NCBI GenBank assembly: GCA_001898705.1
Contig: MKUU01000006.1
Span: forward strand, 62,001-126,000
From: Caedibacter sp. 38-128
Lineage (GTDB): Bacteria; Pseudomonadota; Alphaproteobacteria; Caedimonadales; Caedimonadaceae
DNA: 64,000 bases
Reading direction: 5' to 3'
Positions within the stretch are counted from its first letter, which is position 1. Each line of letters opens with the position of its first letter. The position numbers and the translations under genes were made by a program. Shown here one piece after another: positions 1-8,791 of the stretch. The notes beneath the pieces were generated by a model. It did no database searches, was not told the DNA's origin, and was given only the letters and a program-made list of their open reading frames with translations.

Positions 1-293
1 ATGCAGCGCCAACGCCTGAGACATATCGAGAGTTTGAAACCCGTTTTGAGAAAATTTATGGGACCGCGCCTCAACGAATGGTAAGCCTTGGTTATGATGC
101 CATGGTTGCCTTATCGCGCGCAATCAAAGATACCTCAGGTAAACGATTAAGCTTTCGCAATTTTATGAAGACGGATGGGTTTTATGGCGCGAATGGCTTC
201 TTTCGTCTCAAAGAAGATGGCACTGTCGAAAGGACCTTTTTCATCTTTAAATGGACAGAGCAGGGTCCTCAACCCCTCTCAACAATTTTATAA
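1..293 (+). CDS. Penicillin-binding protein activator / periplasmic ligand-binding family protein, C-terminal end (partial)
   Basis: An open frame enters from the left edge in frame 3 (first whole codon at base 3) and stops at 291-293, so only about 96 C-terminal residues are present. They contain a conserved-looking run YREFETRFEKIYGTAP, then LGYDAMVAL and DGTVERTFFIFKW. This is the usual C-terminal pattern of Peripla_BP_6/LppC-like proteins of Alphaproteobacteria, where a Y-DA motif precedes a closing beta-strand pair. Such proteins are periplasmic and either bind amino-acid-like ligands or assist peptidoglycan synthases. The next gene starts 10 bases downstream on the same strand. The internal ATG at 78 is not the real start, because homology continues upstream of it. 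Family recognition is from memory of the pattern; the exact subfamily is uncertain. Confidence 0.6.
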   Translation, partial: AAPTPETYREFETRFEKIYGTAPQRMVSLGYDAMVALSRAIKDTSGKRLSFRNFMKTDGFYGANGFFRLKEDGTVERTFFIFKWTEQGPQPLSTIL

Positions 294-303
294 AGGCTAA
301 AAA

Positions 304-1329
304 TTGAAGCTTAAATTAATTTCTCTTATCTTAATAAGCTTTTTTAACCAATTATGGGGTTCTTCTGAACCACAAAAGCTCCCTTTAACAACTTGGGGAT
401 CCTATTTTATCTTAACTCATTGTTGGAGCTCTTCTGAACTTCAAGGCCATTTTTCCGACAAACAAATTCAAAAACTTTCGACCTTAGATTTAATGCCTCC
501 AGCGCGTTTAAAACCTGTTACGTCTCTTCCAATTTTACATGAATCTTATCAAGGTGTTATTCGTGCTATTAGACCCAATACAAAAGCGCGTTATGTTGCC
601 TTGACTTTTGATTGCTGTGAGCTTGCCAATAGTATCACAGGCTATGATTATGAAATCGTAAATTACTTACGATCTCATGCTATTCCAGCAACATTTTTTC
701 TCGGGGGAAAATGGATGCGCTCACACCCTGAGAAAACAATGCAACTTATTGCTGATCCTCTCTTTGAGATTGGGAATCATACATGGACTCATGGTAACTT
801 AGGTGTTATGCCACTTAAGAAAGTTCGCGATCAAGTTCTTTGGACTCAGGCCCAATATGAATTATTTCGTGAAGAGATTGCTCGTCGGATAGGACAAACG
901 CCTCAGACACATCAAGAGTTGCGTAAAATTCCTTTATTACCCAGGCTGATTCGCTTACCTTATGGGCGAAGCAATTCTGAAACCCTAAAAGAACTTCAAA
1001 ATTCAGGATTTCTAGTCGTTCAATGGGATGTTGTTGGTGAAGAAAATGTGCCAAAAGAGTTAGTACAGCAGGTTGCTTTAAAACTTGCGAGAAAAACGAA
1101 TTCTGGTTCAATCATCCTTCTTCACGCTAATGCTGTGCCTAAAGGAACTTCTGCTCTTTTACCTTATCTTGTTGAGGAATTACAAGCTCAGGGATATATT
1201 TTTGTTACCGTCAGCGAGCTTTTAAGTAAAGGTGAGCCCATCGTTAGTCCTGAAGGCTATTTCAGTAAACCTGGCGATAATTTAATGTATGATAAAATTT
1301 ATGGTGATGGCACTCATCGTCTTAAATAA
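304..1329 (+). CDS. Exported polysaccharide deacetylase (NodB-like) family protein
   Basis: 341 residues with a TTG start behind a purine-rich AAGG stretch and a cleavable-looking N-terminus (MKLKLISLILISFFNQLWGS), so probably periplasmic or secreted. The NodB homology domain spans about residues 95-310. Motif 1 is ALTFDCCE instead of the usual TFDDG. Motif 2 is HTWTH (the H-x3-H metal pair). Motif 3 is RLPYGRSN, and IILLHANA supplies the late catalytic His region. Family members deacetylate N-acetylglucosamine polymers such as peptidoglycan or chitin-like glycans in a metal-dependent way. The CCE variant resembles an alphaproteobacterial subgroup with ALTxDxCE, so activity is plausible but the substrate is unknown. 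It lies 10 bases after the binding-protein gene, probably co-transcribed. Confidence 0.8.
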   Translation: MKLKLISLILISFFNQLWGSSEPQKLPLTTWGSYFILTHCWSSSELQGHFSDKQIQKLSTLDLMPPARLKPVTSLPILHESYQGVIRAIRPNTKARYVALTFDCCELANSITGYDYEIVNYLRSHAIPATFFLGGKWMRSHPEKTMQLIADPLFEIGNHTWTHGNLGVMPLKKVRDQVLWTQAQYELFREEIARRIGQTPQTHQELRKIPLLPRLIRLPYGRSNSETLKELQNSGFLVVQWDVVGEENVPKELVQQVALKLARKTNSGSIILLHANAVPKGTSALLPYLVEELQAQGYIFVTVSELLSKGEPIVSPEGYFSKPGDNLMYDKIYGDGTHRLK

Positions 1330-1368
1330 ATTTAAATCTTAAGCTTGAGATATTCTGTAAATTTCTCT

Positions 1369-4300
1369 TTAGCAATCTTTAGTTGAGCTTTCCTTAAGCA
1401 AATGACGCATCCATAAGGCAGTAATCTTCTCTTGCAGGCTATTTTGCTTAAGACGTCCCTGAAGGCTCTCATAATCGACTTTCTCCAGAGGTTGGTCTTG
1501 AGTCCGGCAGGATAAAACCATGCTTTCTTGGCCTGTTAAAGGGTCCATGTGACGCTGTAAACATTGGCCACAGACCCCTTTCATCATGCACTGCATAGGG
1601 GAATTCACACTCACAACGGCTTGGCATTTTGTCTTAAACAAAGAATTACTTAACAATGGGCGTGCTTGTTCAATAGCTGCCATGGTTTTCGCAGAAGCCA
1701 TAATTAAAAATCGGTCTAGGCCTGTGACGTGTTGCGTCTCCACAAACTTTTTCAAAGCTTCAACAATGCTTCCTTGATAAAGCTTGTCTTGAGACCGAAG
1801 AGACCAGGCCTTGCTGGGCTGTTTAAACGTCCAATAGATAAAGGCCGCCGTTTGTTCAGCGCGCTCGCGATAAACAACATCCTTGGGATGCTCATACCCC
1901 ATCAGGTAATGAACCTCATTACCCGCCATTTTCATGGCTTTGCCAATTTCCAATAACCCAACATTGCCAAGACCTTCACCAATTAAAAGAACTTTCTCAT
2001 GACGAGGAATTACGGTGGGAGATCCTGTAGGCCCCATTAAAATGATAGGCTCGCCTGGCTTAAGATACTGACACAACAATGAAGAAGCACCAACCTCAGA
2101 AACGACAACACTGATGAGGCCTTGCTCCTTATCCACCCACGCGCCTCGGACGGCAATACCTTCCATCACAAGCGCTTGATCATTCATCCGAATTGCTTGA
2201 TTTTCATAATTTTGAAGACGAAAAAACTGGCCGGGTTGAAATTGTTGAGCTGCAGCAGGGGAATGAATAAGAATCTCAATAACTTCTGGTGTTAAACGAT
2301 TCACCGCTTTAATCGTTGCGGTTAAAGCTTGCTCGATCTTCTTCCTCACAATCGAGGGGTCTTCTCGATCCTTTTTCAGGCGTGAAAGAGCCTTGGTAAT
2401 CAAAGGAACACCATACTTAGCGCTGGCCATGGCTTTCACTACACTCCCGGCATAACGGGCATGAAGATCCCCAAAGAAACTTAAGGTTCGCCCTTCTAGG
2501 TCTTCTGAAATCAGACAACTGCCCTCTGTTAAAGGCTTTAAGTAGCCGTCAGACACCTTAAAGATGCTAGGGAACTCTTCGACCACTTGCGTGTTTGGAG
2601 TCGTTCCTGTGGCGATTAAAATGGTGCGTGCAGCCATGTTTTCTTCTTGAGAACCTCGTTTCACTTTAACACCGCTTGCCTGGCCGTTTTTATCTATTAA
2701 AATTTCTAGAGGAGAAGCGTCAGGCAAGAATTTGATCCCTTCTTGCAGCGCTTTAAAAACTTCATCGTGATTCAGGCGATAACTGGGGGCCTCCGTTAAA
2801 TCTTTGCGATAAAGAATGGTGGCACCTCCCAATTCCTCAAGAACTTCTTGCAAGTTTTCTTTATTCTTAGAAAACAAGTCCGCATGCGCTAAAAATTCTT
2901 GAGCGAGTTCATGATCGTCCACTGTCCAATTCTCAGTGACTTTCTTCTCACCTAATTCTTTAACAAGAAACTGATAACGTTCAGAAAATTTTTGAACCTG
3001 CAGCGGATAATACGCTAGCGCTTCCGTGGCAGCATCAATGGCTGTAAGCCCCCCACCAATGACCACAATCGGCAATCGAATCGTTAATGAAGACAGAGAA
3101 GTCTCACGACTTGCTCCCATTAAGTGGAGAGCCATCAAAAAATCTTGGGCTAAACGGACACCTGGGACCATTCCATTTTTAAGAGGGAGCCAGCGGGGAC
3201 TGCCCGCCCCACAGCACAAGGCGATATGATGAAACCCAAGCTTCCAACTTGTCTCAATATCAAGCTGGCTCCCAAACCTCACGCCCCCCGAAAGCCGAAA
3301 ATTTTCCTGTCGTTCCAGAAGAATGCGAATCAATAGCAGGTAATTTTTTTGCCATCGCACGGTAATACCATATTCGGCCACGCCTCCAAATCCTGCAATA
3401 ACGCGATGATCAAGTGCCTCAAAATGACTTTTAATATCATGAATAGGTTCCAGATAATGCGTCGGCAATCGCTCAATTTTAAGCCCATCAATTCCGACCA
3501 CCATATGCCCATCTCTTAAGAGATAATGCGCCACTGTAAAGCCTGCAGGCCCCATGCCCACGACAAGGGCATTACGCCCTGTTGGAGCCTCAGGGAAAGG
3601 CTTTTTAAGGTTCAAGGGATTCCACTGCACAAGAAGAGCATAAATTTCAAACCCCCAGGGCAGGGCAAGAATTTCTTCTAAAATCTGGGTTTCAATGGAG
3701 GGAACATCCACGGGTGTTTGTTTTTGAAAAATACACGCCTTCGCGCAATCATTACAGATTCGATGTCCTGTCGCTGCCACCAACGGGTTGTCCACAAGAA
3801 TCATGGCAAAAGCGGCTAAACTAAGGCCTTGTGCCTTCAATTCATTCATTTCTGAAATCTTTTGCTGAAGAGGGCACCCTGCAAGTGTGTTCCCTAAAGG
3901 ATTTTTTTGGAGAACTTCTGCCCCTTTTTCAAAAAGGCCTTTCGCACAAGAATCCTTACCTTGAGGGTGACATTTGATGCAATAGGTCGCTTGATCAAGA
4001 GCCTGCGCAAGAAAAACGCCGGAATCCGTATGATGAAAGCCTTTTCGGTGCCGTTTTTGGCCATCCTCAACCGTCAACCTTTTATCCTCTTCCACCACCT
4101 CGATTAACCGTGAAAAATCCCATGCCGTAGGAAGTTTGAAAAGGATGCCTTTTTGATGTTTTTCCTGGCCTTCTGGATGCGTCAAAGCCCATTCGGCATA
4201 GCGAACAGCCTGCGCGAGGTTTTCATGATTCAGCGCCTCATCTTCAAGCCACTTTAACACTTGTCGTGCAAAGTTGAGTTCTTGCGTCAAAAGATCTTCG

Positions 4301-4692
4301 TTCCCTTGAAATTCCTTTAAGAGAGGAGGGAAGAATACTTGCTCAGGCCTGTCCTTTCTTTTAAGCGCCACCCGCCGCAGGACGAATTGTCTTTTACATT
4401 GCCATAAAGGACCTAAAAGGTCGTGCTGCTCTCGAAGCTCACCAATCTCTTTTTCAATTCCAAATAAAGCCGCAAGATAATCCTCAAGAAAAGGGGCCGC
4501 CTTCATCAGGAGGAAACTCTCTTCTTGCGGCGTTAGTGTTTCAGGTGTTAATCGAGCTTGCTGATAGCTCATCCCCCCCAATGAATCTTGTTGTGTGAGG
4601 AAATCAATAAAAGAAGCATCAACTTTTTTAAGACCTTCTAATGTCTTAAGCTCTTCAAAAGTAACGCCATTTTTAAGGGAAAATTTTTTCAT
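1369..4692 (-). CDS. Multidomain FAD/NAD(P) oxidoreductase with C-terminal FNR-like and [2Fe-2S] module
   Basis: 1107 residues. Cys-rich segments around 238-275 (CIKC, GCPLQQKISEMNEL) and 313-320 (CNDCAKAC) resemble the ferredoxin-like N-terminus of glutamate synthase small subunit (GltD) relatives. An FAD-binding GMGPAG (379-384) and an NAD(P)-binding VVIGGGLTAID (543-553) form the GltD-type disulfide-reductase fold. Residues about 790-1000 look like a ferredoxin-NADP reductase/PyrK lobe (PGQFFRLQNYE, GPTGSP, LLIGEGLGN). Cysteines 1035, 1041, 1044 and 1062 match a PyrK-type [2Fe-2S] site. The protein therefore looks like a single-chain flavin/iron-sulfur electron transfer enzyme, comparable to fused NfnAB-like arrangements. 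Substrate is not assignable from sequence. It is transcribed convergently with the deacetylase; hinT follows upstream with 30 bases between. Confidence 0.75.
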   Translation of the reverse strand: MKKFSLKNGVTFEELKTLEGLKKVDASFIDFLTQQDSLGGMSYQQARLTPETLTPQEESFLLMKAAPFLEDYLAALFGIEKEIGELREQHDLLGPLWQCKRQFVLRRVALKRKDRPEQVFFPPLLKEFQGNEDLLTQELNFARQVLKWLEDEALNHENLAQAVRYAEWALTHPEGQEKHQKGILFKLPTAWDFSRLIEVVEEDKRLTVEDGQKRHRKGFHHTDSGVFLAQALDQATYCIKCHPQGKDSCAKGLFEKGAEVLQKNPLGNTLAGCPLQQKISEMNELKAQGLSLAAFAMILVDNPLVAATGHRICNDCAKACIFQKQTPVDVPSIETQILEEILALPWGFEIYALLVQWNPLNLKKPFPEAPTGRNALVVGMGPAGFTVAHYLLRDGHMVVGIDGLKIERLPTHYLEPIHDIKSHFEALDHRVIAGFGGVAEYGITVRWQKNYLLLIRILLERQENFRLSGGVRFGSQLDIETSWKLGFHHIALCCGAGSPRWLPLKNGMVPGVRLAQDFLMALHLMGASRETSLSSLTIRLPIVVIGGGLTAIDAATEALAYYPLQVQKFSERYQFLVKELGEKKVTENWTVDDHELAQEFLAHADLFSKNKENLQEVLEELGGATILYRKDLTEAPSYRLNHDEVFKALQEGIKFLPDASPLEILIDKNGQASGVKVKRGSQEENMAARTILIATGTTPNTQVVEEFPSIFKVSDGYLKPLTEGSCLISEDLEGRTLSFFGDLHARYAGSVVKAMASAKYGVPLITKALSRLKKDREDPSIVRKKIEQALTATIKAVNRLTPEVIEILIHSPAAAQQFQPGQFFRLQNYENQAIRMNDQALVMEGIAVRGAWVDKEQGLISVVVSEVGASSLLCQYLKPGEPIILMGPTGSPTVIPRHEKVLLIGEGLGNVGLLEIGKAMKMAGNEVHYLMGYEHPKDVVYRERAEQTAAFIYWTFKQPSKAWSLRSQDKLYQGSIVEALKKFVETQHVTGLDRFLIMASAKTMAAIEQARPLLSNSLFKTKCQAVVSVNSPMQCMMKGVCGQCLQRHMDPLTGQESMVLSCRTQDQPLEKVDYESLQGRLKQNSLQEKITALWMRHLLKESSTKDC

Positions 4693-4722
4693 CCAACCAA
4701 GTTATGCACAGTGGCCCGAAAA

Positions 4723-5088
4723 TTAATTGCGGGTGGCGACCATCCGCCCTAAAGGTTTTCCTCCTACCAAATGAACATGGAAATGAGGAACCTCTTGCCC
4801 ACCATAAAGGCCATGATTCGTGATCATACGATAGCCATACTCTTTTAACCCCAACAAATCAATGACATTCACGATAGCCTCTGACAAGCCTTTTAATTCT
4901 TCTGGCGTTGCATTTTGATAAAATTCATAAACATTTTGATAGGCGCCTTTTGGAATGACAAGCGCATGAACAGGCGCTTGCGGATAAGCATCATGAAAGG
5001 CAAGGGCTTCTTTATTCTCAAAGATTTTCTTACAAGGGATTTCGCCTCTTAAAATCCTTGCAAAGATGTTTCCTTCATCGTATGACAT
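4723..5088 (-). CDS. hinT: HIT-family purine nucleoside phosphoramidase (HinT-like)
   Basis: 121 residues. The histidine triad HFHVHLVGG sits near the C-terminus and NHGLYGGQEVPHFH precedes it, as in HinT/PKCI. These small homodimers hydrolyse AMP-lysine and AMP-NH2-type phosphoramidates in the cytoplasm. The chosen start is the ATG at 5088, because GGAGGT lies 5 bases upstream of it; the longer GTG start at 5100 would place the ribosome binding site inside the coding sequence. It is divergent from hslV across about 80 bases. Confidence 0.9.
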   Translation of the reverse strand: MSYDEGNIFARILRGEIPCKKIFENKEALAFHDAYPQAPVHALVIPKGAYQNVYEFYQNATPEELKGLSEAIVNVIDLLGLKEYGYRMITNHGLYGGQEVPHFHVHLVGGKPLGRMVATRN

Positions 5089-5114
5089 TTTTACCTCCAC
5101 GTGATATGATTCGT

Positions 5115-5143
5115 TTGAAAAACCAAGCTATTTTGGAAATACT
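5115..5143 (+). promoter_or_regulatory. Candidate promoter of hslVU
   Basis: TTGAAA (5115-5120), a 17-base spacer and AATACT (5138-5143) precede hslV by 29 bases. An AAGGAG ribosome binding site follows at about 5159. The hexamers are imperfect, and heat-shock sigma recognition is possible but cannot be distinguished by eye. Confidence 0.35.
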
Positions 5144-5171
5144 TTAGGGGTAAAAGTCAAGGAGACTTTGA

Positions 5172-5726
5172 ATGACACAAGAACAATCAACTTCATGGCA
5201 TGGCACAACCATCCTTAGCATCCGTAAAGGAAATGAAGTGGTCATCGCCGGCGATGGTCAGGTGACAATGGGCGCCATTACCATTAAATCTCAGGCACGA
5301 AAAGTAAGAAGACTCGGCAATGGTCAAGTCATTGCAGGCTTTGCAGGAGCAACGGCTGATGCCTTTACCTTATTTGAGCGACTTGAGGCCAAGCTTGAGC
5401 AGTATCCGGCACAATTGACGCGCGCCTGTGTTGAGCTTGCAAAAGATTGGCGGACAGATAAATATCTACGACGTCTTGAGGCTTTAATGGCGGTGGCAGA
5501 TACGACGACCTCGCTCACCTTGACGGGAAACGGCGACGTTCTAGAACCTGAAGATGGTGTCATTGGCATTGGATCAGGTGGCGCTTATGCGTTGGCCGCT
5601 GCTCGTGCCCTTATCGATGTTGATCATCTCTCAGCCGAAGAAATCGCCCGCAAAGCCATGAAAATTGCGGGAGATCTTTGCATTTATACCAATCATAACA
5701 TTACTGTAGAAAAGTTAGTCATATGA
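5172..5726 (+). CDS. hslV: ATP-dependent protease subunit HslV
   Basis: 184 residues. The N-terminal propeptide [11 protein letters not shown] is followed by TTILSIRK; the first of these Thr residues becomes the catalytic N-terminal nucleophile after processing. GDGQVTMG and [14 protein letters not shown] are typical of the family. HslV forms a double hexameric proteolytic chamber that works with the HslU unfoldase in the cytoplasm, degrading misfolded and regulatory proteins. The stop codon overlaps the hslU start (ATGA), so the pair is translationally coupled. Confidence 0.96.
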   Translation: MTQEQSTSWHGTTILSIRKGNEVVIAGDGQVTMGAITIKSQARKVRRLGNGQVIAGFAGATADAFTLFERLEAKLEQYPAQLTRACVELAKDWRTDKYLRRLEALMAVADTTTSLTLTGNGDVLEPEDGVIGIGSGGAYALAAARALIDVDHLSAEEIARKAMKIAGDLCIYTNHNITVEKLVI

Positions 5727-7033
5727 AATCCTTTACACCGCGTGAAATTGTCTCTGAGCTTGATCGGTTTATTGTGGGCCAAAAAGAAGCCAAGCGCGCT
5801 GTGGCTCTTGCCTTACGCAATCGTTGGCGCCGTCTTCAAGTGCGCGAAGAACTTCGCGAAGAAATCCTGCCTAAAAACATCTTAATGATTGGCCCCACAG
5901 GCGTTGGTAAAACTGAAATTGCGCGCCGCCTTGCCAAGCTTGCAGATGCGCCTTTTTTAAAAGTTGAGGCCACCAAATTCACAGAAGTTGGCTATGTCGG
6001 CCGTGATGTGGAACAAATTATTCGCGACCTCATTGAGATTGCGATCCATGCCCAAAAAGACCGTCACAGAAAGGAAGTTCAAGCCAAAGCTGAGATAAAT
6101 GCCGAAGAACGCATTCTACAGGTTCTTGTGGGCGAAAACGCCTCAGAAGAGACGCAAGCAAAATTCCGCCAAATGCTCCATGAAGGCAAACTTAATGAGC
6201 GTGAGATTGAAATTGAAGTCTCGGATACAGCCGGTGTGCAAATGCCAACCGTTGATGTCCCTGGAATGCCGGGCGCCCAAATGGGAATGCTGAACCTCGG
6301 CGATGTCTTTGGTAAAGCATTTGGCAACAGAACCAAAACACGTAAACTGTTGGTGCCAGATGCCCTTGAGGTTTTGATTGTTGAAGAGAGCGATAAGCTT
6401 ATTGATCTTGAGAAAACCGTTCAAGAAGCCATCACGTCGGTCGAGCAAAATGGCATTGTTTTCATTGATGAAATTGATAAAATTTGCGCAAGGTCAGATC
6501 GCCATGGGGCAGATGTTAGTCGTGAAGGCGTTCAGCGTGATCTGTTGCCTTTGATTGAAGGCACCTCAGTTGCGACCAAACATGGCACCGTGAAGACGGA
6601 TCATATTCTCTTCATTGCCTCAGGTGCTTTTCATTTGGCAAAGCCTTCTGATTTGTTGCCTGAACTTCAAGGCCGTTTACCTATACGCGTTGAATTAAAC
6701 GCCTTAAAGAAAGAAGATTTTGTTCGGATTCTGACTGAGCCAGAGACCAGCCTTATTAAACAATACGAGGCTCTTCTCGCAACGGAAGGTGTAATTCTTG
6801 GGTTCCAGGCGGACGCGATTCAAGAGATTGCTGCGCTGGCCGCGGAAGTGAATCAAAACGTTGAAAACATTGGGGCACGTCGTCTTCATACGATTCTTGA
6901 AAAACTTCTTGAAGAGATTAGCTTTACCGCCAGTGACCGTGGCGGTGAGACCATTGACATCACGCCTCAATACGTCCGTGAGACTGTCCAAGAATTAGCT
7001 AAAAATACCGATCTTTCAAAATTTATTTTGTAA
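5723..7033 (+). CDS. hslU: ATP-dependent protease ATPase subunit HslU
   Basis: 436 residues, close to the usual length. It opens with [16 protein letters not shown], has Walker [15 protein letters not shown] near residue 57, an intermediate I-domain between about 110 and 240, Walker B FIDEIDKI, and the C-terminal tail DLSKFIL that inserts into HslV pockets. HslU is a hexameric AAA+ unfoldase. It overlaps hslV by 4 bases. A dispersed palindromic repeat and a parS site follow the stop, and no classical terminator is visible right after the gene. Confidence 0.97.
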   Translation: MKSFTPREIVSELDRFIVGQKEAKRAVALALRNRWRRLQVREELREEILPKNILMIGPTGVGKTEIARRLAKLADAPFLKVEATKFTEVGYVGRDVEQIIRDLIEIAIHAQKDRHRKEVQAKAEINAEERILQVLVGENASEETQAKFRQMLHEGKLNEREIEIEVSDTAGVQMPTVDVPGMPGAQMGMLNLGDVFGKAFGNRTKTRKLLVPDALEVLIVEESDKLIDLEKTVQEAITSVEQNGIVFIDEIDKICARSDRHGADVSREGVQRDLLPLIEGTSVATKHGTVKTDHILFIASGAFHLAKPSDLLPELQGRLPIRVELNALKKEDFVRILTEPETSLIKQYEALLATEGVILGFQADAIQEIAALAAEVNQNVENIGARRLHTILEKLLEEISFTASDRGGETIDITPQYVRETVQELAKNTDLSKFIL

Positions 7034-7074
7034 AGATATATTTAAGCTTTCTCAGATCCATGGATGACTGATTT

Positions 7075-7122
7075 CTGAATCCCCGCCTTTCGCCTTGGCG
7101 AAGCCTGGGCAGCGGGGATGAC
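7075..7122. repeat. Dispersed palindromic repeat, solo copy
   Basis: A 48-base element whose ends are CTGAATCCCCGC and GCGGGGATGAC, with an inner CGCCTTGGCG palindrome. It can fold into a strong GC-rich hairpin in otherwise AT-rich DNA. A recognisable relative lies at 47245-47292 (same TTGCC/CGCCTTGGCGAAG core and GGGGATGAC end), and shorter relatives flank the GIY-YIG gene at 8559. It could also act as a bidirectional terminator after hslU. Confidence 0.7.
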
Positions 7123-7156
7123 AAAATCAATCTCGAAGTTGGCCCGGTCTCAAAAA

Positions 7157-7172
7157 TGTTTCACGTGAAACA
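7157..7172. promoter_or_regulatory. parS: parS centromere site 1
   Basis: Perfect 16-base palindrome TGTTTCACGTGAAACA, identical to the chromosomal parS consensus bound by ParB in Alphaproteobacteria and Firmicutes. Intergenic, about 10.6 kb from parA. Confidence 0.9.
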
Positions 7173-7379
7173 ATTCAATATAATTATTTGATTATTAATT
7201 ATTTTTTATCATGAATCAGTTCTGTGAACTTAAATTTCTTTTTCTCTTTTAAAAGAAGTAAGTGAATTCTGGCTAAAGTTTCTAATTTTCTTTTCTATTT
7301 CCCTTTTCTATGGTGGAAATTTCTCAGAAGAAATTTCTTCCTAATCACGGTTTTTTTTCAACCAATGCAGGAGATCATC

Positions 7380-8162
7380 ATGAGAATATTAAAGAAATGT
7401 TTTTATCTTTTTGCCTTAGGAATAATAGGGTCATTAAGTTATTTTAATTTTCCCAGTGTGGCTTCGATCAATGAAACAACTTGGGAAATGCAAGATGAAA
7501 CTGGTAAATTACGAACTCATCCTTTAAACCAAAATGAGCTTCCGTTCTGGTATGAACTCCAAGGAAGCCCTGCTGCAACAGCTTTATTTCGAGATGGCCG
7601 CCCCCGGACACAAGAAGAGTGTGATCCTCAAGCGCAACGATCGATTAAAAGGCATCTAGCCGGTAATCCTCTTGTCGTTCATGTTGTTGAACTTAATACA
7701 CCGGAATTTGGCTGGAAGCCTGTTGGCACTATTGTTATTGGTGGTTCAGATAAAGAAAATTATTTTGAACTTGCTGGCCTCTCTCATCCTGCCATTATTA
7801 AATCAACAGGCGAGTATTTAAAAAAGGTTGATAAAGAAGAAAGACTCCAAAAAAAAGCTGGATTTGATGATAATGATCCCAATTTAATCCCTCTTTGGAG
7901 AAAAAAATATGCCTTATCGATGGCTCAGTTAATCGTAGATCAGTTTTTACCCATTATACGCCAAACAAAAGTTACAGGAAAAGGCGAGTATGATTTTGAT
8001 GGCACCATATATCGCGGCATTATCGCCACATCCAGTGATCCAGCTGCGGAAAAAATATTAAAAAATCTAGGTTTTCACCGGAGCGAACAAATGGAAATGT
8101 CTCGTTTTGGTGTTATGAAGTGGCAGTTCGTTCTTGAATTTACAGACAAGCAGACTGCCTAA
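7380..8162 (+). CDS. Exported GNAT-like acetyltransferase, function unknown
   Basis: 260 residues from the ATG at 7380, chosen because AGGAG lies 7 bases upstream; an earlier in-frame ATG at 7365 lacks this. The N-terminus MRILKKCFYLFALGIIGSLS is a signal peptide or membrane anchor. The rest resembles a GNAT fold: VGTIVIGG as a central beta-strand region, a helical stretch QLIVDQFLPIIRQ, and SSDPAAEKILKNLGFHRSE, which matches the C-terminal GNAT motif (neighbour helix then NLGF). GNAT enzymes use acetyl-CoA, absent from the periplasm, so an exported member suggests delivery to another cytosol or a non-catalytic role. It is flanked by parS sites and ends in a strong terminator. The GNAT call is moderate. 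Confidence 0.55.
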   Translation: MRILKKCFYLFALGIIGSLSYFNFPSVASINETTWEMQDETGKLRTHPLNQNELPFWYELQGSPAATALFRDGRPRTQEECDPQAQRSIKRHLAGNPLVVHVVELNTPEFGWKPVGTIVIGGSDKENYFELAGLSHPAIIKSTGEYLKKVDKEERLQKKAGFDDNDPNLIPLWRKKYALSMAQLIVDQFLPIIRQTKVTGKGEYDFDGTIYRGIIATSSDPAAEKILKNLGFHRSEQMEMSRFGVMKWQFVLEFTDKQTA

Positions 8163-8177
8163 ATTTTATGATTTGAG

Positions 8178-8212
8178 GGAGAAGAGAGGATTGTCGACTC
8201 TTCTCCTTTTTC
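8178..8212 (+). terminator. Rho-independent terminator of the GNAT-like gene
   Basis: GGAGAAGAG (8178-8186) pairs perfectly with CTCTTCTCC (8198-8206) across an 11-base loop and is followed by five T residues, 16 bases after the stop codon. Confidence 0.85.
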
Positions 8213-8281
8213 ATTATTATCTTCGATATAAAAAATTTAATTCATACCCAGATTTTTTTAAGAGATTTGCATTCGCTAAAT

Positions 8282-8297
8282 TGTTTCACGTGAAACA
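8282..8297. promoter_or_regulatory. parS: parS centromere site 2
   Basis: Perfect palindrome TGTTTCACGTGAAACA in intergenic DNA about 1.1 kb from site 1, identical in sequence. Confidence 0.9.
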
Positions 8298-8515
8298 TTT
8301 TATGATAACTTCTTGATTTTACGATTTTAAATAAACATAGATCTTAATGTATCTTTGATACTTTATCTTAAAGCAATTGCTCTTAAAAAATATAAGGCAC
8401 CATCTTCATATGGTATAATTGCAAGAATAGTTATTATTCGTTCAGCGATGTTTATAATAAAATTTTTCTTCTCCTATCTAACAACGTGTTATACTGGCCT
8501 TAACTTTACCATCAT

Positions 8516-8542
8516 GTCATCCTCGCGAAAGCGGGGATCCAG
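8516..8542. repeat. Left 27-base inverted repeat of the GIY-YIG element
   Basis: Begins GTCATCC, ends GCGGGGATCCAG. It is the reverse complement of the copy at 8792-8818 at 24 of 27 positions, and each copy is itself a hairpin-forming imperfect palindrome. It lies 16 bases before the GIY-YIG start. Confidence 0.8.
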
Positions 8543-8558
8543 AAAATCAACCTATATT

Positions 8559-8791
8559 ATGACCTATTATGTTTACATTCTTTGTTCACAAAAAAATGGA
8601 ACTTTATATGTTGGTATCACAAACGACTTAGACCACCGTCTTTATGAGCATAAACAAGAACTTATAAAGGGATTCACAGAAAAATATCATGTGGATAAAC
8701 TTGTATACATGGAATCTTATCAGGATATAATCGATCTTGGAAAATAAATCTGATTGAAGAAGTAAACCCAGAATGGGAAGAATTATTATAA
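8559..8791 (+). pseudogene. Decayed GIY-YIG nuclease (YhbQ/UPF0213-like)
   Basis: The intact N-terminal part MTYYVYILCSQKNGTLYVGI contains the GIY-YIG signature (YVYIL then LYVGI) and continues through LDHRLYEH and KYHVDKLVYMESYQDII to an early stop at 8745-8747. The expected C-terminus then appears in another frame as WKINLIEEVNPEWEELL, ending at 8789-8791. About 13 codons of the usual EAIxREKQLKKWxR segment are missing, and the deletion also shifts the frame. This removes part of the catalytic domain, so the gene is probably dead. Small solo GIY-YIG proteins of this type are common as dispersed copies in Alphaproteobacteria. The restored C-terminus ends directly at a 27-base palindrome, whose mirror copy lies upstream. 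The open frame upstream of 8559 is not homologous and is excluded. Confidence 0.8.

Noticed and set aside
8355-8558. Upstream in-frame extension of the GIY-YIG gene (68 codons)
   Set aside because: It runs through the left palindrome and has no family similarity; the conserved domain starts at the ATG at 8559.
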